Numbered from the stretch's first letter, positions 34,148 through 42,939 are shown. The stretch: 64,000 bases of DNA from G963663615 sp963663615 (GCA_963663615.1 OY760517.1:3348001-3412000); one strand, 5' to 3'. Numbers and translations are program-made. Notes: generated from the sequence alone by a model not told the origin.

Positions 34148-34528
34148 TTAAACGGTTAACTCTATCATGTTCCCTTCAGGATCAAGTATTGTGCTTTCAT
34201 AATAGCCATCACCTGTATTGTAGGGTTCCTTAACAATATGTACCTTGTCATCCCTGAAAACCTTGGTCATGCGGTTCACCTCTTCCTTGCTACCAAGAGA
34301 TAGAGCGATATGTGCATAACCATAAGTAAGGTATCGAAAATCCATATCCATTTTTGAGGACGTCATCAGTTCAATGCGTGCACCTTCTTTAAACGAAAGG
34401 AATATGGACTTAAATCCATTGCTCTCTCTTTCGTAAATATTACCGGGAGTAACATCAAAATACTTTTGGTAAAAGCTGTTCATCAAATCAAAATCTTTAA
34501 CCCAGATGGCGATGTGTTCTATTTTCAT
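34148..34528 (-). CDS. VOC superfamily (glyoxalase I-like) protein
   Basis: A 126-residue protein of the glyoxalase/dioxygenase fold. The start MKIEHIAIWVKDFDLMNSFY contains H5 as the first probable metal ligand; IELM gives a glutamate near residue 53; YAHIALSLG carries the second histidine; and ILDPEGNMIELTV provides the final glutamate. These four ligand positions match the glyoxalase I pattern, so a metal-dependent reaction is likely, with substrate unknown. It is transcribed as a single gene. Length is typical of single-module pairs. Confidence 0.85.
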   Translation of the reverse strand: MKIEHIAIWVKDFDLMNSFYQKYFDVTPGNIYERESNGFKSIFLSFKEGARIELMTSSKMDMDFRYLTYGYAHIALSLGSKEEVNRMTKVFRDDKVHIVKEPYNTGDGYYESTILDPEGNMIELTV

Positions 34529-34571
34529 ACCTGCTCGCGAATATTATGGAAGTTGCCCTCTTGACAGTTTG

Positions 34572-34667
34572 CTAAATAATTGAAAAAATACCTACAAATG
34601 TGGAAAGAAAAAGAAGAAACAATCCTGCTGCGATTAGTATTTTCATATCCGAATTAGCACGTAACAT
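34572..34667 (-). CDS. Possible 31-residue membrane peptide
   Basis: A short frame, too small for usual gene finders, starts at ATG with AGGA about 7 bases upstream. The peptide begins MLRANSDMKI and continues with one hydrophobic helix (LIAAGLFLLFLSTFVGIFSII) up to a TAG. Its charge pattern (R, K before the helix) suits a single-pass membrane peptide. It lies alone between two genes. The evidence is the ribosome site and composition only. Confidence 0.4.
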   Translation of the reverse strand: MLRANSDMKILIAAGLFLLFLSTFVGIFSII

Positions 34668-34800
34668 AATTTTTCCTGTAAGTTATTTTCCAAAATTAAT
34701 GTTGGTAAAATAATAATTCAAAATTCTTACAGCAGTTAGTTATATCAAGTTCCTGATTCAACAGGATACAAATCACAGCAGGCAAAATTTAATACTATAT

Positions 34801-35082
34801 TTACGATCCTTTGCCCGGTTTTGAGAGCTGGAATAATGCCTGCTTGGGTTTTATTACCTCGGTAACTGTTATTTCGGTAACATATTTTTTCCAGTCTTCC
34901 AAAATGGTATCAAGCTCATCCTCGCTATCTGCTTCCCATACCGACCACAACAGAGCAGGATCATCCTTCAGGCAATAGGAATCGCTAATCATGTGACTCC
35001 TATCCAACTGCCCCATCATAATTTTCATTGCAAATTCTTTTACTTTCGATTTATCTATTCTAACCGTTACCTGGTAAAGCAT
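34801..35082 (-). CDS. Small ferredoxin-fold-like protein of unknown function
   Basis: I place the start at 35082 (MLYQVTVRIDKSKVKEFAMK), because AGGAAACA lies just upstream; the frame is open 39 bases further. That gives 93 residues. The pattern VTVRID...EFAMKIMMGQLDR...LWSVWEADSEDELDTILEDW...VTEITVTEVIKP is a beta-alpha-beta arrangement like that of antibiotic-biosynthesis-monooxygenase or muconolactone-isomerase-like small proteins. No catalytic residue can be assigned. It follows the methyltransferase gene with 25 bases between, but probably does not belong to the restriction system. Confidence 0.55.
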   Translation of the reverse strand: MLYQVTVRIDKSKVKEFAMKIMMGQLDRSHMISDSYCLKDDPALLWSVWEADSEDELDTILEDWKKYVTEITVTEVIKPKQALFQLSKPGKGS

Positions 35083-35107
35083 ATTGTTTCCTATATAATC
35101 AACTATA

Positions 35108-36667
35108 TTATTTAAATTCACAACTAAAATAATATAAAAACATTTTATTAACTCTATCTAAGAGAGTCCTATCTTCTTCATTTGCAAATATAGAATCTCT
35201 ATATTTATAAAATAACGAAAGAATCATTGATTCAGTATTTTTATCAATTAAGGATAGGTCCAACATGTAGGAGTTATTTAGATCATTGGGCTCAAATTTA
35301 TTAAGACCATCTCCATATTCTCTCTTATTTTCATTAAATATTTGACCTGCAACATCAGTTAATAAATAAGCAAAAAGTAAATCGACATCAATGGAAGTAA
35401 AAATATCATGTTTCAAATAGATACAATGAAATGTTGTTAAATTACTAATCATTGCTTCATTTCTAACAAACTTCAATCCTTTACGATTGAAAACACCGAC
35501 CCAAATTGGTGACGGAGGTCTATTCTCAAGAGAATACCAAGGATTTCTTTTAGAAGTCAGATACTTTTTGTGAATGCCTAGTTCTTCTCCATATTTTAAA
35601 TACTTTACAACATTTTCATCCAAATTATTTTTAGCATTTAGCAAAAAGACAGGAGCATTATTTCTTTCAAGTATGTCGAAATTATTTTTTGTAAAAAAAG
35701 GAGTTTTTACATCCTTCGATTTTGCTATACACGGAAGTAGATACTGCTTACCAATTCCATATTTTTCAACTTTTTCACGGTTAAAACAAAAAAATTCATT
35801 TGATCCGGTTGCAATTCCGCGAACTACTTTCGCAATAGTATTAAACTTTATCAAATTCGTAAACTTGTTATCCTGCTTTTTCTTAAAATACCCTCGCCAT
35901 TTAATTGATGGGTCTAAGTCTATTGTTGCAAATTTATTTTTTTGAATATTTGGGAAATTTTGGATTTGTGATAAACTTGAGATATTAGAAAGATAAACGT
36001 TGGTTGTAACTTCTTTCTTCTCTAGCAAAACAATGCTACTTGTAGTCTGAGCATCATCAAAAAGCTTCACATTAATATCAAAAGTAATAATATGATTTAA
36101 TGTATTCGATTTTATTAAATAAGACTTAATATACTTTCCATAGTCTGAATTTAAAAACTCAGAAGGAATAATAAAAGCTGCTCTTCCATTATGTTTTAAT
36201 TGATATATTGCCTTAAGAAGAAAAAGAGTATAGATGTTTGTAAAACCACTTAAAGTAATATTAAGTCTTTTTTTTATCTCCTCTAACGACTCAATATTCC
36301 TATAATCATGAAATTTGAAGTAGGGTGGATTACAAACTATTGCATCATACTTATTATCCCAATTTGAAAAAAGATAATCTTCCAGAAAAAATATTATGTT
36401 TTCATTTGTTGCAAAGTTTTCCTTAGCTATGGATAATATTACTGGATCAATATCAAAAGCAGTTATATTTACTTTTTCAATCTTTTGAAGTATAATTCTT
36501 GAAAATACACCTAGCCCAAATGCTGGTTCTAAGAGAGTATCTATGTGTGCCCCCCCCAAGACCCAATCTACCATTAGCTTTGCTATGGGTTCTGGTGTGA
36601 AATACTGTGCATATTTTTTTCTATGCTTTTTAGCTGTATATGTTTTGTACTCTTCTTCTAATACCAT
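35108..36667 (-). CDS. Type II DNA adenine methyltransferase of a restriction-modification pair
   Basis: Methylates the target adenine to protect host DNA from the partner endonuclease. From the ATG at 36667, one base after the endonuclease stop, it has 519 residues. Motif I lies near LLEPAFGLGVFSRIIL, and motif IV is NPPY in DAIVCNPPYFKF, the adenine N6 signature. The TaqI-like architecture continues with GRAAFIIPSEFLNSDYGKYI and a C-terminal specificity region. The coding strand has eight Gs in a row (C8 at 36550-36557) within the codons for LGGA, just before motif I. Base composition is more AT-rich than in the flanking genes, suggesting acquired DNA. The recognition sequence cannot be read from the protein. 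Confidence 0.88.
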   Translation of the reverse strand: MVLEEEYKTYTAKKHRKKYAQYFTPEPIAKLMVDWVLGGAHIDTLLEPAFGLGVFSRIILQKIEKVNITAFDIDPVILSIAKENFATNENIIFFLEDYLFSNWDNKYDAIVCNPPYFKFHDYRNIESLEEIKKRLNITLSGFTNIYTLFLLKAIYQLKHNGRAAFIIPSEFLNSDYGKYIKSYLIKSNTLNHIITFDINVKLFDDAQTTSSIVLLEKKEVTTNVYLSNISSLSQIQNFPNIQKNKFATIDLDPSIKWRGYFKKKQDNKFTNLIKFNTIAKVVRGIATGSNEFFCFNREKVEKYGIGKQYLLPCIAKSKDVKTPFFTKNNFDILERNNAPVFLLNAKNNLDENVVKYLKYGEELGIHKKYLTSKRNPWYSLENRPPSPIWVGVFNRKGLKFVRNEAMISNLTTFHCIYLKHDIFTSIDVDLLFAYLLTDVAGQIFNENKREYGDGLNKFEPNDLNNSYMLDLSLIDKNTESMILSLFYKYRDSIFANEEDRTLLDRVNKMFLYYFSCEFK

Positions 36668-36668
36668 G

Positions 36669-37766
36669 TTATAAATCTTCAATTCCTAACAAAGATTTTA
36701 AGTTTTCTATATCAAGATAAGCAGTACCATTCTTAAATGTAACATAAAAAAGTAACCGCCCCCTTCGAATTTCTTTGCGAATGCTTGAATGCTCAGGTTC
36801 ATCAATTTTATTAGCGATTTTGACAGTTTTCTTAGTATTAATTTTTACAGTAATTTTATTCTGATTTTTAATATCTCCACTAATTTCATAATATTCGCCC
36901 TCTTTTTCGGTCTCAGTTAGTAAAGTCAGAATATCTTTAAATGAAATACCGAACGATTTATCGAAGAATACTTGGATATAATAATGTGGCACATTATATG
37001 TTTTAACCCATTTATACACTACTTTCAAATCTTCAATTTTCGGAGTTATACTTAGGTAATCACGTTTTTGAATTACAGACAAACTATCTTTTAACTCCTT
37101 AAATAATTTTGTCAATTCTTGCAATCGTGAATTAGACTTCCAACTTGGTCGTCGAAAGTTTATTGCATGAATTGTTTCTGCATTGATTCCATTTAATACT
37201 TCAATATATTGATTACGTTTTGGCGATACTAATAAGTCTTCATATTTGCCTAGTATTTCATCTCTTATTCTGTAAACATTATCTTGGTGGTAAGTTGTTC
37301 TATCATGCATTTCAGAATCATACTTATTTATTAGAAAAGAACTAGACCTTATTTCCAAACCAGCTACTGCTTTTTTTATATATTCTGTTATTGTAGATGG
37401 ATTTTCCTTGCTAATATCTAGCCCATATTCCTCATTATAATCGTCTTTTGAAAAAACTAAAAGGTCTGGTCTTTTCCCAATGCAATCTAACTCATTCTGA
37501 AATTCATTATAGAAAGTCTCAAATCCTTCATCCCCGGCTACAATATCGTCAGATTTTCCATATCTCACAGCAACATAATTTTTTGAGGAATCATTTATAG
37601 CTCGAAAAATTAAATCTTCTGCCCAATCACCCTGTTCTTTATTTGTAATAAAATTCGAGGATGCTTGAGTTGGTGGATTAGACCTATCACGCTCTGTTCT
37701 TAAATCAATAATTGTGTCAGGAATTTTTTCTATGAGTTCTGAGATTTTTTCAGAATATTTTTTCAT
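36669..37766 (-). CDS. Type II restriction endonuclease, possibly AccI family
   Basis: A 365-residue protein upstream of, and almost touching, an adenine methyltransferase gene. It contains a probable PD-(D/E)xK nuclease core: RPDLLVFSKDD (about 98-108) followed by AGLEIRSSSFLINKY (about 137-151), where E-x-R replaces the usual E-x-K. The size and pattern resemble R.AccI and its relatives as I remember them, but this is recollection, not a database match. The N-terminus (about 40-60, DWAEDLIFRAINDSSKNYVAV) fits the helix that carries the first acidic residue. Both genes are AT-rich relative to neighbours, as expected of a mobile restriction cassette. Confidence 0.65.
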   Translation of the reverse strand: MKKYSEKISELIEKIPDTIIDLRTERDRSNPPTQASSNFITNKEQGDWAEDLIFRAINDSSKNYVAVRYGKSDDIVAGDEGFETFYNEFQNELDCIGKRPDLLVFSKDDYNEEYGLDISKENPSTITEYIKKAVAGLEIRSSSFLINKYDSEMHDRTTYHQDNVYRIRDEILGKYEDLLVSPKRNQYIEVLNGINAETIHAINFRRPSWKSNSRLQELTKLFKELKDSLSVIQKRDYLSITPKIEDLKVVYKWVKTYNVPHYYIQVFFDKSFGISFKDILTLLTETEKEGEYYEISGDIKNQNKITVKINTKKTVKIANKIDEPEHSSIRKEIRRGRLLFYVTFKNGTAYLDIENLKSLLGIEDL

Positions 37767-37796
37767 TTATTTTACCCTCTTATTTTGCTGATTATC

Positions 37797-38594
37797 TTAC
37801 TTCAATGCATCTGTTAGTCCTTTGGTAAAGTTTTCCGCTAAACTTTTCAAACCATTTTCAACACCAACAAAGCCGGATTTCATGTACCATTTACCTGCAG
37901 GAGTAGCAAAAAAATCAGCCATTTTTTTAAGCTCATCATCCGAAAGTTCAGCATATTTGGCTAAAATGGTAAACTCAACAGTCTGCTCAAGTTGTGCAGC
38001 CATCTGTGTTTTCATCATCTGCAAACCCATCGAAATTTCACCTTCACTTTTTCTCTGTTCCTGAGGAAGTATTTTATTCATGTTGTTCATCATCAGTTCA
38101 ACAACTATAGTTGATATTTCTGTCTGCACTTTTATCAAATCTGTGTTTTTAATATACTCTTGCAAATACTGTTTCCTGGTATCACTCGGAGGATTAGTCA
38201 TAAAGTTTTTCATCAGCTCCTGAGTTTTAGCCTGGTTTTCAGGTGTATTTGAATCAAGTTCAACATTTATTATTTTCTGACCAAAATCAGACTCATAAAA
38301 TTCGATTACCTTATTACATTTTGCCTCATCGTATCCGCTTACATAACCCTTCTTCATTTCAGAAACGATACTTTTAACTCCTAAATATTTTTCAAAAACT
38401 TCAGTTAATTTTTCACCCTTGGGATGAGCACTTAGCCCCATTTCCATTAATCCGGCTTTAAGTCCATCTGAAAGCTGTTTCATCTGTTCTTCAAATTTGG
38501 TCAACTTTAAAAGTTTGGAAATATTCGCTTCTTTACTCTGTGCAAATAATGTAAACATTGGAACGATAAGTAATAGTACAATAAGTTTTTTCAT
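37797..38594 (-). CDS. Exported protein with DUF2059-type repeats
   Basis: A 265-residue protein with a signal peptide ending LFAQ at 19. The remainder is helical and shows two related modules: YDEAKCNKVIEFYESDFGQKI and LSDDELKKMADFFATPAGKW, the recurrent 'fy-s--G-ki' pattern of DUF2059. The family has no known activity; members are secreted or periplasmic. It stands 30 bases upstream of the restriction gene on the same strand, but its composition and export make a link to restriction unlikely. Confidence 0.75.
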   Translation of the reverse strand: MKKLIVLLLIVPMFTLFAQSKEANISKLLKLTKFEEQMKQLSDGLKAGLMEMGLSAHPKGEKLTEVFEKYLGVKSIVSEMKKGYVSGYDEAKCNKVIEFYESDFGQKIINVELDSNTPENQAKTQELMKNFMTNPPSDTRKQYLQEYIKNTDLIKVQTEISTIVVELMMNNMNKILPQEQRKSEGEISMGLQMMKTQMAAQLEQTVEFTILAKYAELSDDELKKMADFFATPAGKWYMKSGFVGVENGLKSLAENFTKGLTDALK

Positions 38595-38643
38595 TATTTC
38601 TCCATTAAATTGAATTCATACAATATACAAACAATATGTATAT

Positions 38644-39336
38644 TTATTCACTCTCCTTATCAAATTGTTTTGTTAGTTCAGTAAACGGAATACTAATATT
38701 AAAATACAATTCGAGTGAATCCTTGCTGCTTTCATGGTTAATTAGCATTTTGTCGAATGAATAACCATCGTGGGAAATCAACTGCTGCTCCAGTCTATGA
38801 GCTCCCAGCCAATCCATAAAATGATATTCCTCTTTCGTACTTACTACAATTATCGCATACTCGAATGATTTTCCATCAGAATAGGTTAACATCGATTTTG
38901 CCAATTCGTCATAAACCTTGTAATGAAATTGTGACTTGATACTATCGCCTGTTTCCCTGTATATATACCCAAGAAACAAATGCACTGGCATATAAATAAA
39001 TTGTGAATCAAGTATTCCGAGTGCAGTTTTTTCAGCAGCCTTATGATTGCCTGCATTCAAACTTTTTATAATTTCATTCCGCTCATCCTTAAAATCCAGA
39101 CTATAATAAGAATATGATTCGAGCTTGGTAAATGCCATCCTTAACGTAAAAAAATCATTAGACTTACCTTTTTTTACGCTATCCAATAAACTGTAATAGT
39201 CTTCAGCATGCAAATTTTTAATATAATCGAAAAGGAAATAGTTTGAAGTTGTATCAATATCCATATCGGAATCCTTTGAATCCTGACAAAACATAGTAGT
39301 AGAAAATAAAATTACAGTTAGTATTATAGCTCTCAT
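38644..39336 (-). CDS. Exported protein with TPR-like region, DUF4919-like
   Basis: I start this gene at 39336 (MRAIILTVILFS), since AGGAGG lies directly upstream; the open frame continues 213 bases further back through unlikely sequence that overlaps the next gene. The protein has 230 residues with a signal peptide. The middle is helical with a repeat-like stretch (AGNHKAAEKTALGILDSQFI, then AHLFLGYIYRETGD-like spacing), and the last part (KDSLELYFNISIPFTELTK) looks like the end of DUF4919-type Bacteroidetes proteins. Function unknown. A terminator-like hairpin separates it from the gene at 39477. Confidence 0.65.
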   Translation of the reverse strand: MRAIILTVILFSTTMFCQDSKDSDMDIDTTSNYFLFDYIKNLHAEDYYSLLDSVKKGKSNDFFTLRMAFTKLESYSYYSLDFKDERNEIIKSLNAGNHKAAEKTALGILDSQFIYMPVHLFLGYIYRETGDSIKSQFHYKVYDELAKSMLTYSDGKSFEYAIIVVSTKEEYHFMDWLGAHRLEQQLISHDGYSFDKMLINHESSKDSLELYFNISIPFTELTKQFDKESE

Positions 39337-39403
39337 TTTGCCTCCTGATTTGAATGTGTCTCTTATACTCAAAACCAAAATTAATGTTCTGCACATCTTG
39401 CCT

Positions 39404-39452
39404 AAAATAAAAAGGCGATTCAAAAAATGCATAAATTTTTGTTGAATCGCCT
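39404..39452 (-). terminator. Rho-independent terminator
   Basis: On the - strand an 11-bp perfect stem, AGGCGATTCAA / TTGAATCGCCT, is followed by TTTTTATTTT. It lies 25 bases after the stop of the small membrane protein gene at 39477 and ends that single-gene unit. Confidence 0.85.
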
Positions 39453-39476
39453 CAAATATAAAAGTACAAATATAAT

Positions 39477-39869
39477 TTAACTGCTTGGACGAAGTGTTGT
39501 TACTCCGTAATATGCACCAACAATTGTTGTAAGGAAACCAAAGCCCCAAATAATTATGGTCTGAACTTCCTCAAGTTCGTCAACAATATCGGTTCCGGCA
39601 AGTCCATCAATAAATGCACCCACAACAATTAAAGCGAAAATAGCTACAATTACATACAATGCAAGGTAAGCCATCTTCCTTCTGTTCTGGAACCTTGTAG
39701 TTGCAAAACGGATAAGCTCCTTTTTATCCTCATCGGAAAGCTCACTATCCTTGGCAATTTCAATCATTCTTTTTAACGGGTCTCGTGATGATTCAGGAGG
39801 ATTTATAGTTTGAAATCCACCCCAAATAGAAGTTTTTTTTGTTACTTCCTGTTTAGTTTCTTCTGCCAT
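39477..39869 (-). CDS. Small two-helix membrane protein
   Basis: A 130-residue protein with a charged cytoplasmic-type N-terminus (1-65, including DPLKRMIEIAKDSELSDEDK) and two transmembrane helices near 66-90 and 107-127. The short loop between them is acidic (GTDIVDELEEVQ). This hairpin topology resembles small holin-like or channel-like proteins, but no phage gene is close and no family was recognised. It is bounded downstream by a strong terminator, so it is transcribed as a single gene. Confidence 0.65.
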   Translation of the reverse strand: MAEETKQEVTKKTSIWGGFQTINPPESSRDPLKRMIEIAKDSELSDEDKKELIRFATTRFQNRRKMAYLALYVIVAIFALIVVGAFIDGLAGTDIVDELEEVQTIIIWGFGFLTTIVGAYYGVTTLRPSS

Positions 39870-39983
39870 ATTTTCCCCTGTTTGTGATACTTAAAGGTAA
39901 AACATGCTGAGAACCAAAACAACCCATACTCGTTCAAATTTCAACTATACCCAATTAAATTATTGTTATAATTTAAAATATAA

Positions 39984-40512
39984 CTAAAAATGCCTACCAA
40001 GTTTAATGGAAGCCTCAGGACTAAATGCCGCTGGTTTAAATATTTCGTTAACTAAATTAAGCTCTCGTTGCCCACCAATAAGTGCGTGTGCTGCCACCCA
40101 GGGATTAAGATACAGATTGCCTGTAAGTTTCCATACGTAACCACCCTCAATAGTTGCAACAGTATTATCATAATACGCAGATTTGGAAAAATTTTTCTGC
40201 TCAACCGATGAATCCCAATATTCAAATCCACCAACCTTCATAATTGGGTTTGAAGAAATAGTCAACTATAAAGGCGTAAGCGTTAACCTCATTATTTTCG
40301 AACTTGTCATCAATAAAAAAATCGGGTACACCCACCTTGGCAATTACTCCTCTGAAACGCAAGTTATCAACACCGTACCACACCGAGCCATAATAGCCGC
40401 CGGTAGCGTAAGCAAATACATCGAGTTCAAAGCCCAGAGTTTCCTTCTTCTTTTCCTGTCCCACCAAAAAACTGGCAAGAACGAGAAAAACCGCGAACAA
40501 ATAGATTTTCAG
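39984..40512 (-). pseudogene. Broken exported-protein gene with frameshift and altered start
   Basis: Two overlapping frames encode parts of one protein. The first part reads KIYLFAVFLVLASFLVG (a signal peptide) and runs to NAYAFIVDYFFKPNYEG before a stop. The second, in another frame, resumes as GGFEYWDSSVEQKNFSKS and ends EASIKLGRHF. A single indel near 40225-40250 would join them. The first codon in a good position relative to AGGA is CTG (40510-40512), not ATG, which suggests a lost start codon. The protein looks like a small outer-membrane beta-barrel of about 175 residues. Family unknown. Sequencing error could explain one lesion, but hardly both. Confidence 0.65.
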
Positions 40513-40671
40513 ATAATCCTCATTATTTATTATTTAAATTTATTTTATAACTGAAAATCCAATAATGAAATCCAAAATATTTGCGGTCAAATTACAATAC
40601 CCTTTTAAATACGATTGAGTTTTTTTAATTTAGAATTTAGTCTTAAATCACTTAATGAAAATGGAGTTGAC

Positions 40672-42507
40672 ATGACAGAAAAACTAATTGAATGTGTTCC
40701 CAATTTTTCGGAAGCACACGATATGTCAGTTATCAAACAGATCACAGATGTAATTGAAAGTGTTGAAAATGTAAAACTGCTTGATGTTGATCCTGGTCCG
40801 GATATGAATCGTACTGTTGTTACTTTTGTCGGCTCGCCTGAAGGAGTAAAAGAAGCTGCTTTCCTTGCTGTTGGCAAAGCTTATGAACTGATAGATATGA
40901 GCAAACATCAGGGTTCACATCCGCGTATGGGAGCGACTGATGTTTGTCCATTTGTACCGGTTAGCGGTGTTACAGTTGAGGAATGCATTGAACTTTCGAA
41001 AGAGGTTGCCGAACGAGTTGGTAACGAATATGGAATACCGGTTTACCTGTACGAAAAATCGGCACAAACTCCAGAAAGAGAAAACCTTGCAAAAATTAGA
41101 GCTGGTGAATACGAAGCACTTCCTGAAAAACTGAAAAAACCTGAATGGAAACCGGATTACGGTCCTGCTAAATTTAATGCAAAAGCTGGTGCTACCGTTA
41201 TGGGTGTTCGCGAATTCCTGATTGCGTATAACATTTCGCTTAACACTCGCGAAAAAAAATATGCCAGTGATATTGCTTTTGAATTACGCGAAAAAGGCAG
41301 ATCATTTAGAAAACCTGCAGGCAAACCTTTCTACTTTAAGGGTGGCGACCTACTAAGATATTCAACAGGTGCATACCCTGCCGGTGTTGATGATTTTATT
41401 GGCAGCACTATCGATGAAACAGCAAACTATGTACAGGAAAAGTATGGTTATGATCTGAAAGCACTACTAAAATTAAACAACATTAATCCTGAAAAACCGG
41501 AAGGCAAACCGGTTAAAAAGCCGGGCAAGTTTCAGTTTTGCAAGGCAATTGGCTGGATGGTTGGTGAGTACGACCGTGCCCAGATATCCATTAACCTTAC
41601 CAACTACAATGTTACATCAATGCATCACGTTTTTGAGGAAACTCTTAAACTTGCTGCCGAACGCGGACTTGTTGTTACCGGTAGCGAAATTGTAGGACTT
41701 GTACCATTCCCGGCACTTCTTGAAGCAGGTAAACATTTCCTTCGCAAGCAAGGTCGCTCAGCAGGTATTCCAGTAATGGATATACTTAACACAGCCGTTC
41801 AATCACTCGGCTTAAGCGATGTATCGGAATTCAACATAAAGGAACGTGTACTTGGTCTCCCAACCTACGAAAATGATCCGCTTGTTAATATGAATCTGTA
41901 CGAGTTTTCAGACGAGGTTTCTCGCGAATCACCGGCACCCGGTGGTGGTTCAATAGCTGCACTTGCCGGTTCTCTTGGAGCAGCACTTTCTTCAATGGTG
42001 GCTAACCTTACGGCAAATAAACGCGGTACCGAGGAAATTGATGACATACTGAATAATGCCGCTGATAAATGCCAGGCTATTAAAGACCAGCTGATGAAAT
42101 CGGTTGATGCCGATACCAACGCTTTTAATGCTTATATGACAGCAAGACGAATGCCCCAAAAGACCGATGCCGAAAAAGCAGCTCGTGAGCAGGCTATGCA
42201 GGACGGACTAAAACAGGCAGTTATGGTTCCTTTAACTACTGCACAACTTAGTTACGAAGCTATTGAAGCTGCTGAAACCGTTGTTCAATTTGGTAACATC
42301 AACTCAATTACCGATGTTGGTGTTGGTGCCAATATGGCTTTTGCCGGTGTTACAGGCGGTATATACAACGTACTTATCAATCTTAAGGATATTACTGATG
42401 ATGAGTTTAATGCAGATATGCGTTCACGCTGTGCCGACCTAAAACAAAAGGCTATTGAACAGCTTAGTATTGTAAGCACCAAAGTTGAAAAAGTTCTGGG
42501 GATGTAA
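40672..42507 (+). CDS. ftcD: Formimidoyltransferase-cyclodeaminase
   Basis: Bifunctional enzyme of histidine breakdown: the N-terminal domain moves the formimino group from formiminoglutamate to tetrahydrofolate, and the C-terminal cyclodeaminase releases ammonia. The start at 40672 has GGAG seven bases before; the frame is open to 40615 without a better start. The 611 residues begin LIECVPNFSEAHD, and the folate-binding region contains MSKHQGSHPRMGATDVCPF. A longer linker (about 220-310) is normal for bacterial members. The cyclodeaminase part includes ESPAPGGGSIAALAGSLGAAL. No hut genes are adjacent, so the enzyme serves a dispersed pathway or one-carbon metabolism. A hairpin terminator follows. 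Confidence 0.95.
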   Translation: MTEKLIECVPNFSEAHDMSVIKQITDVIESVENVKLLDVDPGPDMNRTVVTFVGSPEGVKEAAFLAVGKAYELIDMSKHQGSHPRMGATDVCPFVPVSGVTVEECIELSKEVAERVGNEYGIPVYLYEKSAQTPERENLAKIRAGEYEALPEKLKKPEWKPDYGPAKFNAKAGATVMGVREFLIAYNISLNTREKKYASDIAFELREKGRSFRKPAGKPFYFKGGDLLRYSTGAYPAGVDDFIGSTIDETANYVQEKYGYDLKALLKLNNINPEKPEGKPVKKPGKFQFCKAIGWMVGEYDRAQISINLTNYNVTSMHHVFEETLKLAAERGLVVTGSEIVGLVPFPALLEAGKHFLRKQGRSAGIPVMDILNTAVQSLGLSDVSEFNIKERVLGLPTYENDPLVNMNLYEFSDEVSRESPAPGGGSIAALAGSLGAALSSMVANLTANKRGTEEIDDILNNAADKCQAIKDQLMKSVDADTNAFNAYMTARRMPQKTDAEKAAREQAMQDGLKQAVMVPLTTAQLSYEAIEAAETVVQFGNINSITDVGVGANMAFAGVTGGIYNVLINLKDITDDEFNADMRSRCADLKQKAIEQLSIVSTKVEKVLGM

Positions 42508-42570
42508 ATTAGAATATTAACGTGTCATGAAGAAACGTTTGCTAACGATTTATAATTATACTTGGCATTA

Positions 42571-42602
42571 CTGGCGGGAAACACTTTCCGCCAGAATTTT
42601 TT
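42571..42602 (+). terminator. Rho-independent terminator after ftcD
   Basis: CTGGCGGGAA and TTCCGCCAG form a stem with one bulged G and a short loop, followed by AATTTTTTA. It lies 63 bases after the ftcD stop. Confidence 0.8.
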
Positions 42603-42725
42603 ACCGTTAAATACAATTTCCTTGACGGAATAGGTTCAACTCTGTCACTGAATGGTACGCTACAGACAATTACACCTATAATGTTAAACCTCTGGTGTGG
42701 TTCTGTTTATATCCTGCTCATAATG

Positions 42726-42747
42726 TTTCTACTAAACTTTAACCACT
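42726..42747 (+). repeat. 22-bp block shared with 62860-62881
   Basis: TTTCTACTAAACTTTAACCA and the following CT are identical to a stretch upstream of the glnA terminator. About 100 bases before each copy lies a second, looser shared block ('gccgttaa...cttaacggaata'), in the same order, so both sites derive from one repeat family. Confidence 0.7.
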
Positions 42748-42795
42748 ATATTGTAAAAACCAATTTACGTTATACAACTACAAGTTAAACCATAT

Positions 42796-42866
42796 AAAAT
42801 TACATCTATTCTCAGCAAGTCCCTCTCCTTTAAGGGGAGGGATTTAGGGAGGGGTCCAAGATACGG
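42796..42866 (+). repeat. 70-bp dispersed repeat, copy 1
   Basis: About 80% identical to 51266-51336. The core is a hairpin of CCCTCTCC and GGGGAGGG, followed by ATTTAGGGAGGGGTCC. Such C/T- and G-rich mini-elements occur in many Bacteroidetes-group intergenic regions. No coding capacity. Confidence 0.75.
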
Positions 42867-42939
42867 CAATATCCCTATTTACGTAATGTGGCAGCCCTCT
42901 GTTAACATTAATAATTATAAAGGATTTATATCTAATTAC

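Noticed and set aside
39337..39549. Longer N-terminus for the gene at 38644, overlapping the gene at 39477
   Set aside because: The extra residues look non-coding, cross a strong terminator, and AGGAGG plus a signal peptide mark the start at 39336.
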